Source: an uncultured Verrucomicrobiota bacterium
GTDB taxonomy: Bacteria > Verrucomicrobiota > Kiritimatiellia > RFP12 > UBA1067
Direction of reading: 5' to 3'
Length of the DNA stretch: 14,014 bases
Assembly: GCA_946615875.1 (NCBI GenBank)
Contig: CAMOIK010000037.1
Span: 1 to 14,014 of the forward strand
The translations under genes and the position numbers were made by a program. The number at the start of each line of letters is the position of its first letter. Positions within the stretch are counted from its first letter, which is position 1. Positions 1 through 6,129 of the stretch are shown here, one piece after another. Below the pieces are notes generated by a model. It worked only from the letters and a program-made list of their open reading frames with translations. It searched no databases and had not been told where the DNA came from.

Positions 1-24
1 GCCAAAAAAAACCGCCTTACCCCC

Positions 25-53
25 TTGCGGACGGCGAATAGAAATAGTATAAT
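25..53 (+). promoter_or_regulatory. Candidate sigma70-type promoter for the TPR/Exb cluster
   Basis: A perfect TATAAT lies at 48-53. TTGCGG, which matches the first three bases of TTGACA, lies at 25-30, giving an ideal 17-base spacer. An 8-base A-tract at 4-11 falls where an UP element would lie. Transcription would be expected to begin near base 60, only a few bases before the ATG at 64. The region is AT-richer than its surroundings. This is seen by eye; no start-site data are available. Confidence 0.6.
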
Positions 54-63
54 ACGAAACATC

Positions 64-3000
64 ATGAGTTCAAAGTCTAAAACTGCATGCGCTCTGGCGG
101 CCTCGGTATTCGCCGTGGCGGCGGGGGCTTTCGCGCAGGAAGCCGAAGCTCCTGCCGAAGTCAAGGTGGATGAAGCGCTCCAGACGGAGATCAAGTATGC
201 GGAGGCGCTGGTGGAGGCCGGCTTGCCGGACTACGCTCTGCCGGTGATCGATGCCGCGAAGAAGAAGTGGCCCGGCCCGGAGGCGGAGACCCAGTTCTTC
301 GCCATCGAAGTCCGCTCCGACCTGTCGCTGGGCAATTTCGAAGCGGCGGAAAAGAAGATCGCCGCGCTGCCCGACCGCAACGGCTCGAAATACTGGGCGG
401 CCCGCCTGGAGGTGGCGAACAATTTGTTCGTGCAGGGCAGGAAGAAGGATTGCTCGGCCATCTACGGCGAGTTCTTCAAGAAGTACAAGACGCCCCCCAA
501 GGAACTCAAGTCTTTCTACCTGCAGGCGTCCTACTCCTACGGACAGCTCCTGGTCGGCGACAAGCAGTTCGAGCAGGCCGCCGAGCGCTATGCGGGAGTC
601 CTCTCGCAGATAAACAAGGATGCCAGCGAGGATGACGCGAACGCGTGGTGCAACCTCGCCTGCGAGACCACCGAGATATACCTGCGCCTGGCCAGCGCCA
701 AAGAAAAGATCCCCGAACGCAAGCCTTACCTCGACAAGGCGAGGCAGCTCGTCGACAAGCTCCTGTGGGAGCAGGGCCGCCCGGTGTATTTCGGGCGCGC
801 GATCGCCATGCTCGCGCACATCGAGCTGCTCAAGGGCGACGTCAAGAAGGCGCAGGGCGTGATAGACGACTACATGGACCAGCTGGCCGAGCTCCACAAC
901 GCGATCAAGGAACACGACCCCGACGGCCGCCTGGGTCTGCTGAGGCAGTCGCCGATGCCCCTTTGCCGCTACATGCTTGCAAAGATGCTCTGGTCAGAGG
1001 CCCAGGCCGAGGCCAAGAAGCCGGGCCGGGACGACGACAAGATCAAGGCGCTCATGTTCGGCGCCGTCACGAACGGCAAGAAGCGCAACGGGCAGGGCGC
1101 TTACAACCACGCCCTCAACGTCTTCATCCAGTATCCTGAGTCCGCATGGGCCGCGATGGCGGGCGACATGGAGAAGGCCATCGCAGACTTCGCCAAGACC
1201 ACCTACGGGGCGAAGATACAGAGCAAGGTCACTCCCGAGCAGCTCGCGAACGTCCGCGCCATGCAGTTCAGGGGCGGTTTCGAGAAGTTCGCCGAGGGCG
1301 ACTACGAGGGCGCGATGGCCGACATGTTCACCGCGCTGGCCGGCTACCCGGAGGGCAAGGAGTCGATACAGGCCATCGAGACGATCGTCAAGTCCTACTC
1401 CAATCTGATCATGCGCCGCAAGGGCGACCCGAAGGCCGCGCAGTGGCGCATGGAGCTGGACGCCGTGGAGGGCTACCTGTCCGAGCGTTTCGCAGGCAAC
1501 GCCGACTCCACCATCATGACGCTCGCCGGCGATGCGCTGCTCCGCGCCGCCGCAGACGAGAAGCAGCGCGGCGAAATCACGCGCGCCGACACGCTCCAGA
1601 AGGCGTTCTACACCAACTACCGCCGCCACGCCAACGCGCCCAACATGGCCGCCGCCGCCGCCGCCGAGGCCCAGAAGGCGGAGAAGTGGGCGGACGCCAT
1701 TGCGCTCTGGGAGCTCTTCGGGAAATACTACTCGAAGAACCATTTCTTCCCGTCGTCGCTTTCCAGCCTCGCCTACTGCTACGACAAGGCGGGCAACCGC
1801 GCCATGGCCATCGAGACGATGAAGCGCTTCCTCGACCCCAAGGTGAACGCTACCGTCGATGAGAATCTGCTGCGCAAGGCGCAGACGCAGATGAACCTCG
1901 CCATGACCTACCAGAAGGACGGCTTTGAGATGATTGACGCCGCCAGCACCAACGAGGCGCCGGACGCGGCCAACGCGCAGGTCCTCGCCGGCTGCGGGCA
2001 GATCGTCAGGGGCATCAAGCAGTTCCAGTCCTTCGTCTCCTTCGCCGACAAGATGCTCGCCGACCCAGGCGTGAGCCGCGAAGACAAGGCCCAGTACAAC
2101 ACCCTCAAGGAGGGCGCGCTCTTCCTCGCGGGCGACAGCTGGCGCCGCCTCAAGAAGCCGGAGGCCAAGATCGATGACTTCCGCAAGAACGCCGCGGCCA
2201 GCCTGGAGGCGTACGTCAAGGCGTATCCCTCCGGCAAATACGCCCCCAAGTCCTACGTCTTCCTCGGCACGCTCTACACCGCGCTGGGCGACCTCGAAAA
2301 GTCGAAGAACGCGCTCGACCGCCTCACCGAGAAGTTCCCGGACTCCGAAGAGGCGCGCGACGCCAAGCCGCGCTTGGCCAAGAGCCTCATCGAGATGGGC
2401 CTGGACAAGGAGGCCACAGAGATATACGCCGAGATGCTGCGCACGGACGGCGGCAACTACACGACATGGGATTTCGTGAGGGCGGGAGAATCCCTCATCG
2501 ACGCCAAGAGCTGGGGGTTGGCCGACCAGGCGTTCGAGAAGGCGATCGCCCTCGCCGGCACCAACCACTGGTCCGCGGTGGCGCGCGCCCGCATCGGCCA
2601 GGCCAGGTCGCTCTACAGGCAGAAGAACTACACAGAAGCCCGCGAGGCCATCGACGCCATCCTGGAGAACGACAGGCTCAAAAACCTCTCGCAGGCCGCC
2701 GACGCCAACTTCCTCCTCGTCGATGTCGCGTCCGAGCAGGGCGTGACCGAGAAGCGCGACGCACGCCTGCGCGCAAAGCACTTCGGCGCGGCCATGTCCG
2801 CCTTGAAGCGCCTCCGCAACGGCTACTGGAAGAAGCGCCCGCAGGAAGAGCGCGACAAGCTTGACATCATGTCCGCCGAAATCCGCATCCGGCGCATGAA
2901 CGCCGAGGAGGGCATGGGCCTCAAGGAGGAGGCGCTTGAAACCGGCAAGGGCGCGGCAGGCTCGCTCCAGGCGTTCCTGCAGTCGCGTGTGCCGACCGAG

Positions 3001-3330
3001 GAGACGCCGCTCGACAAGATGAACGCGGTCCAGGTGGAGAACCTCGAAAGGGCGTATGCGCTGCTCGTGCCGCTCTTCGTCCGCTTGGGCCCCGACCAGG
3101 GCGCGTTCGTGCTGAAGTTCGGCCAGGAGTACATGGACATGTTCCCCAACGGCGCCGCTCGCACAGATATACAGAACTGCATCAACCAGGCGAAGGCGGC
3201 CGGCGCCGTCCTCACCGCCGAGACGGAGTCCGCCGCAGCCGAGGCCGCCGCCGCCGGCGCGGCCGAGGACGCCGCACAGCCCGAAGAGAAGATAGACGTG
3301 CAGGAGGACTCCGGCTCCGACGAGGAGTAG
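64..3330 (+). CDS. Large exported TPR-repeat protein, first gene of the Exb motor cluster
   Basis: This is an 1088-aa protein probably secreted to the periplasm. Residues 1-24 form a Sec signal peptide: a basic start, an Ala-rich core and a cleavage site after AFA, before QEAEAP. Nearly all the rest is helical and Ala/Lys/Glu-rich with tetratricopeptide-like helix pairs. The clearest are at about 44-72 (Ala-Leu-Pro motifs before KKKWP) and about 716-792, where the pattern YPSGKYAPKSYVFLG, then LGDLEKSKNAL, then FPDSEEARD is typical of YbgF/CpoB and BamD-like TPRs. The tail from about 1050 is acidic and Ala-rich. I chose the ATG at 64 because it gives a clean signal peptide; an in-frame TTG at 25 overlaps the promoter -35 box. 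There is no Shine-Dalgarno before 64. TPR arrays bind proteins, so a scaffold role for the downstream ExbB/ExbD/TonB-like machine is inferred from context. The exact function is unknown. Confidence 0.85.
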   Translation: MSSKSKTACALAASVFAVAAGAFAQEAEAPAEVKVDEALQTEIKYAEALVEAGLPDYALPVIDAAKKKWPGPEAETQFFAIEVRSDLSLGNFEAAEKKIAALPDRNGSKYWAARLEVANNLFVQGRKKDCSAIYGEFFKKYKTPPKELKSFYLQASYSYGQLLVGDKQFEQAAERYAGVLSQINKDASEDDANAWCNLACETTEIYLRLASAKEKIPERKPYLDKARQLVDKLLWEQGRPVYFGRAIAMLAHIELLKGDVKKAQGVIDDYMDQLAELHNAIKEHDPDGRLGLLRQSPMPLCRYMLAKMLWSEAQAEAKKPGRDDDKIKALMFGAVTNGKKRNGQGAYNHALNVFIQYPESAWAAMAGDMEKAIADFAKTTYGAKIQSKVTPEQLANVRAMQFRGGFEKFAEGDYEGAMADMFTALAGYPEGKESIQAIETIVKSYSNLIMRRKGDPKAAQWRMELDAVEGYLSERFAGNADSTIMTLAGDALLRAAADEKQRGEITRADTLQKAFYTNYRRHANAPNMAAAAAAEAQKAEKWADAIALWELFGKYYSKNHFFPSSLSSLAYCYDKAGNRAMAIETMKRFLDPKVNATVDENLLRKAQTQMNLAMTYQKDGFEMIDAASTNEAPDAANAQVLAGCGQIVRGIKQFQSFVSFADKMLADPGVSREDKAQYNTLKEGALFLAGDSWRRLKKPEAKIDDFRKNAAASLEAYVKAYPSGKYAPKSYVFLGTLYTALGDLEKSKNALDRLTEKFPDSEEARDAKPRLAKSLIEMGLDKEATEIYAEMLRTDGGNYTTWDFVRAGESLIDAKSWGLADQAFEKAIALAGTNHWSAVARARIGQARSLYRQKNYTEAREAIDAILENDRLKNLSQAADANFLLVDVASEQGVTEKRDARLRAKHFGAAMSALKRLRNGYWKKRPQEERDKLDIMSAEIRIRRMNAEEGMGLKEEALETGKGAAGSLQAFLQSRVPTEETPLDKMNAVQVENLERAYALLVPLFVRLGPDQGAFVLKFGQEYMDMFPNGAARTDIQNCINQAKAAGAVLTAETESAAAEAAAAGAAEDAAQPEEKIDVQEDSGSDEE
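1648..1665 (+). repeat. (GCC)6 triplet run inside the TPR gene
   Basis: Six consecutive GCC codons encode six alanines in the exported TPR protein. Slippage here would only add or remove alanines and keep the frame, so it is unlikely to act as an on/off switch. Confidence 0.6.
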
Positions 3331-3344
3331 GCGCGGACCCGGAC

Positions 3345-3394
3345 AGGGGAAACGCAATGCACGAAACAAGCAATCACCGACAACCTTTCAGGAG
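3345..3394 (+). promoter_or_regulatory. Two successive ribosome binding sites for two in-frame ATG starts
   Basis: AGGGGA at 3345-3350 stands 6 bases before an ATG at 3357. AGGAG at 3390-3394 stands 7 bases before a second, in-frame ATG at 3402. The second start gives a textbook signal peptide beginning MKKLAVSLLA. The first adds fifteen polar, basic residues in front of it. I take 3402 as the main start, but both sites are plausible. Confidence 0.5.
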
Positions 3395-3401
3395 AAACAC
3401 A

Positions 3402-4175
3402 ATGAAGAAACTCGCAGTATCGTTGCTGGCAGTGGCCGCAGCTTCGTCCGTCTGGGCGATACAGGGAAGTCTGACCCCGGAAAACGGCGCAGCCGTCAAG
3501 GGCGACATAAAGTGGAAGCCGGCGTCGAAGGTCTACGTCGTCTCCGCCAAGAAGGGCGCTACGATGGTCGAGTCGCAGTTCAAGCCGTCCGAGGTCGCCC
3601 AGCTCGACATCCCGGCACCCAACGGCCTTGATGCCGCGATCGAACAGGTGCGCAACGGCCAGGGCGCCGGCGCAATACCGTTGCTCTCCAAGGTCGTCGC
3701 GGAATACAAGATGCTCGTCTGGGACAAGCCCGCCGCCAGGTATCTGGTCGATGCCTATCTGGCCGCCGGGCAGGCCTCCAAGGCCGAGGAAGTCGCGCGC
3801 ACCGTCGTCGCCGACGACAAGGACGCGGAGTTCCAGGGCGAGTTCGCTCCCTCCTACTGGCAGGTCTTGCTGAAGACCGGCAAGATGCAAAAGCTCGAGG
3901 CTCTCCTCAAGAAGGCCGCCTCGACAGGCGACCGCACCTCCAGCGCCGACGCTCTCAATATGCGCGGCGACATCATCCTCGCGCAGGGCGGCGACACGCC
4001 GGACACCTACAACAAGGCGCTCACCGACGCCTACCTTCGCGTCGCCCTGATGTATCTCGACGACCCGTGCAAGGAGGCGCGGGCCACCGCCCTCCAAAAG
4101 GCGGCGCAGTGTTTCGACAAGCTCGGCCAGGCCGCGCGCGCCGAGGATATGCGCTCCCGCGCCAAATCCATGTGA
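3402..4175 (+). CDS. Exported TPR-like protein of the Exb cluster, function unknown
   Basis: This 257-aa protein begins with a signal peptide (MKKLAVSLLAVAAASSVWA, likely cut after A19). Residues 20-70 look like a small beta-rich module with the pattern GDIKWKP, KVYVVSAKKG, then FKPSEVAQLDIP. From about 75 to the end it is helical with TPR-like pairs, for example AIEQVRNGQGAGAIPLL, YLVDAYLAAGQASKAEEVA and a last pair near 228-250 (ALQKAAQCFDKLGQAARAEDM). No catalytic motif is visible. It lies 71 bases after the large TPR gene and 150 bases before the ExbB gene on the same strand. This suggests a soluble periplasmic partner of the motor, perhaps analogous to how CpoB/YbgF accompanies Tol-Pal; that role is inferred. 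A start at 3357 would lengthen the N-terminus by 15 residues. Confidence 0.8.
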   Translation: MKKLAVSLLAVAAASSVWAIQGSLTPENGAAVKGDIKWKPASKVYVVSAKKGATMVESQFKPSEVAQLDIPAPNGLDAAIEQVRNGQGAGAIPLLSKVVAEYKMLVWDKPAARYLVDAYLAAGQASKAEEVARTVVADDKDAEFQGEFAPSYWQVLLKTGKMQKLEALLKKAASTGDRTSSADALNMRGDIILAQGGDTPDTYNKALTDAYLRVALMYLDDPCKEARATALQKAAQCFDKLGQAARAEDMRSRAKSM

Positions 4176-4182
4176 ACGGCCC

Positions 4183-4240
4183 GGGAGGTTCGCAAGAAGA
4201 CTTGAAAAGGCAGGCAGCCTTCTTCTCTCCAGAACCTCCC
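4183..4240 (+). terminator. Long hairpin between the TPR genes and the motor genes
   Basis: GGGAGGTTC at 4183-4191 is repeated exactly inverted as GAACCTCCC at 4232-4240. Between the arms a second stem can form: AAGGC at 4207-4211 with GCCTT at 4217-4221, and AAGAAG at 4194-4199 can instead pair with CTTCTT at 4219-4224. No T-run follows, so this is not a classical intrinsic terminator. It could be an attenuator, a processing site or an mRNA stabiliser that sets different levels for TPR and motor proteins. The inverted repeat is seen directly; its role is inferred. Confidence 0.45.
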
Positions 4241-4260
4241 AGCCCGGCAATGCCGCCGAA

Positions 4261-4310
4261 AAACTCGAACTTCCAGAACCTATCGAACTCCTCAAACCAC
4301 TCAAACCCAA
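4261..4310 (+). promoter_or_regulatory. C-rich, G-poor leader with short direct repeats before exbB
   Basis: This 50-base stretch has 19 C and only 3 G, sharply unlike the surrounding coding DNA. CTCAAACC occurs twice (4291-4298 and 4300-4307), TCGAAC twice (4265-4270 and 4283-4288), and CCAGAACCT at 4273-4281 repeats one at 4229-4237. Such composition resembles a Rho-loading (rut) region or an unstructured 5' leader. It is followed by the ribosome site AAGGA at 4311-4315, ten bases before the exbB ATG. Confidence 0.35.
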
Positions 4311-4325
4311 AAGGAAACAGACAAC

Positions 4326-5144
4326 ATGAAGACGCTCAAGAAATCTCTGCTGGCCATGACCATCCTCGCAGGTGCCTGCGTAGCGCCCGTAGCCGCTCTC
4401 TCGGTCATGGGACAGGAACTCACCACCGAAGACGGAAAGACCGTCGATTCCAACGCCGCGTCAGAGACGAAAAGCGCGGGCGGCTTCCTCCGCGTCATAT
4501 ACAACCCGGACGATCCGGACATCCTCGGCACCGTCCTCTGGCTCGTAATCTTCGGCGACTTCGCGCTTTCCATCTACTTCGCGATTGACAACTACATCCT
4601 CATCAGCCCGGAGAAGCTCATGCCCCGCCGCCTGATCGAGAAGGTCCAGACCGCCATGGGCCAGGGCGACATCGTCGCCGCCATGGAGGCTTGCAGGGAT
4701 ACGCCCTCGGCCATGTCCAACATCCTCCTCGCCGCCTTCCAGCACGTCGAGGAAGGCTTCGACGTGATCCAGGAGGCCGTCACCGCCGCCTCCGACCTGG
4801 AGCAGGAGCAGATACAGCAGCGCCTCAATTGGATTTCGGTCTGCGGCAACCTCGGCCCGTCCCTCGGCCTTCTCGGTACGGTCGAAGGCATGATCCTGAC
4901 CTTCGCCAAGCTCGCTTCCGGCGGCGCCGGCGACGCGGCGGCGCTCGCGAGCTCCATCGGCCAGGCCCTCTACACCACTGCGGGCGGCCTCATCATCTCC
5001 ATTCCGGCCATCACCATGTTCTACTCGCTGCGCAACAAGGCCAACCGCCTCATCCTGCGCATGACCGCCACCACCATGGAGTTCCTCAACGGCCTCAGGA
5101 ACGTAGAGGTCGCCGGTGACGAGGAGGCCGTCGCAGAGGCTTGA
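4326..5144 (+). CDS. exbB: MotA/TolQ/ExbB-family proton channel subunit
   Basis: This 272-aa inner-membrane protein would form the stator pentamer that, with ExbD, turns proton flow into mechanical work. Residues 1-25 resemble a signal or extra membrane segment, a known N-terminal extension in some ExbB proteins. Three membrane helices follow: about 65-88, 171-196 and 214-234. The large cytoplasmic loop lies between the first two (about 89-170). The family signature is clear in GNLGPSLGLLGTVEGMI (174-190) and ALYTTAGGLIISIPAI (214-229). T185 and T217/T218 sit where ExbB/TolQ have pore-lining threonines. A glutamine, Q213, sits where E. coli ExbB has E176. The ribosome site is AAGGA at 4311-4315. 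The gene heads a run of exbB, exbD, exbD and a TonB-like gene. TolQ is an equally fair name at this level. Confidence 0.93.
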   Translation: MKTLKKSLLAMTILAGACVAPVAALSVMGQELTTEDGKTVDSNAASETKSAGGFLRVIYNPDDPDILGTVLWLVIFGDFALSIYFAIDNYILISPEKLMPRRLIEKVQTAMGQGDIVAAMEACRDTPSAMSNILLAAFQHVEEGFDVIQEAVTAASDLEQEQIQQRLNWISVCGNLGPSLGLLGTVEGMILTFAKLASGGAGDAAALASSIGQALYTTAGGLIISIPAITMFYSLRNKANRLILRMTATTMEFLNGLRNVEVAGDEEAVAEA

Positions 5145-5182
5145 CGCTTCCGCCTTCACCCCGTGAAATGGAGTGAATCGAA

Positions 5183-5659
5183 ATGGCTAGAAAGGCTCAA
5201 GAGAACCCGGCCCTCGACATGACGCCGATGATCGACGTCGTCTTCGAGCTCATCATCTTCTTCGTCGTCACGCTGACCGAGGCGCAGAGGAAGGACGAGA
5301 CGATCATACTCGAGGACGGGCGGCACGGCGAAGCGCTTACCCCGGAGAATCTCCCGCCCACGCACATGCAGATCGACATCAGCGCGAAAGGCCGCATCTC
5401 CATGGGCGACAGGACGATCGATCCAGCCGAGGTCAAGCGCCGCGTCGCCGAAAAATACAAAAAGATCGGGGAGTTCCCCGTCCTTATCCGCGCCGACTTC
5501 CAGACGGCCCACCGGGACGTCGCGAAGGTGATGAACGCCTGCACGGAAGCCGGCATCTGGAAGATTTCGTTCATGGCGGTCGGCGAGGACAAGACGAACG
5601 AGCGCGCGACGAACAAGAACGAGAACTTCAACCGTTGGCGCAAATGGAGGGGGAAATGA
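5183..5659 (+). CDS. exbD: ExbD/TolR-family stator protein, first copy
   Basis: This 158-aa protein has a short cytoplasmic N-terminus, one membrane helix (about 16-31) and a periplasmic domain (about 60-133). The proton-carrying aspartate of ExbD (D25 in E. coli) corresponds to D18 in MTPMIDVVFELIIFF. The periplasmic part shows the usual pattern, including ISAKGRISMGDRTI, then PVLIRADFQTAHRDVAKVMNAC and a closing strand IWKISFMAV. An unusual hydrophilic tail of about 24 residues follows, ending RWRKWRGK. The ribosome site GGAG at 5170-5173 is 9 bases from the ATG, and the gene begins 38 bases after exbB. It should sit inside the ExbB pentamer as a dimer, possibly a heterodimer with the next gene's product. 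Confidence 0.93.
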   Translation: MARKAQENPALDMTPMIDVVFELIIFFVVTLTEAQRKDETIILEDGRHGEALTPENLPPTHMQIDISAKGRISMGDRTIDPAEVKRRVAEKYKKIGEFPVLIRADFQTAHRDVAKVMNACTEAGIWKISFMAVGEDKTNERATNKNENFNRWRKWRGK

Positions 5660-5660
5660 C

Positions 5661-6107
5661 ATGGCCAAGAAGCCACAGGAAAACCCGGCCCTAGACATGA
5701 CGCCCATGATCGACGTCGTGTTCGAGCTGATCATCTTCTTCGTCGTCACTATCAAGCAGGAGGACCTGTTCTCGCGCCTCAACGTCAACAGGCCCGCTCC
5801 CGCCACGTCCAGCTCCGCGAGCGACTCTTCCGACGACATCACGGTGACGATCGAGATCGGCCGCCGCTACGACAACAATCCGGGCGGCGTGATAGTTTAC
5901 AACAAGAAGGCGCTCGGCGGCCCGATCGGCTCAACGGCGGATGCTCGCAGGGAACTGGACAGGAATCTCAAGGACATCGCGAAGACGTCCACCAAGACGC
6001 CTATCATAGTCAAGTGCGCCGAGGACAGCCCGCACAAGGCTCTTGTCGATGTCCTTGACATCTGCTACAAGAACAAGCTCTTCAGCGTAAGCGTGTTCAC
6101 GCTCTAG
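5661..6107 (+). CDS. exbD: ExbD/TolR-family stator protein, second copy
   Basis: This 148-aa protein begins one base after the previous stop, with GGAGG at 5646-5650 as ribosome site. Its first 30 residues match the first copy at 28 positions, including the membrane helix and the proton-relay aspartate D18. Similarity then stops abruptly: the linker is Ser/Asp-rich (about 46-59), and the periplasmic domain carries an insertion-like GRRYDNNPGGVIVYNKKAL. It ends in the family fold with KTPIIVKCAEDSPHKALVDVLD and a final strand FSVSVFTL. Two ExbD proteins beside one ExbB is known in other Gram-negative bacteria and usually suggests a mixed ExbD pair; that is inferred here. The basic tail seen in the first copy is absent. 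Confidence 0.93.
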   Translation: MAKKPQENPALDMTPMIDVVFELIIFFVVTIKQEDLFSRLNVNRPAPATSSSASDSSDDITVTIEIGRRYDNNPGGVIVYNKKALGGPIGSTADARRELDRNLKDIAKTSTKTPIIVKCAEDSPHKALVDVLDICYKNKLFSVSVFTL

Positions 6108-6129
6108 CCAAGAAAGGACTCTGTACTCC

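Noticed and set aside
1648..1665. Phase-variable repeat
   Set aside because: A triplet run in frame can only change the number of alanines; it cannot switch the gene off.
994..3369. Open reading frame of 791 codons on the - strand across the large TPR gene
   Set aside because: It mirrors the codon bias of the + strand TPR gene, is Leu/Gly/Val/Arg-rich without any domain or signal peptide, and the + strand frame has a clear signal peptide and repeats.
2823..4310. Open reading frame of 495 codons on the - strand
   Set aside because: It spans the ends of two TPR genes and both intergenic gaps in antisense, with no ribosome site or domain; it is a by-product of high GC.
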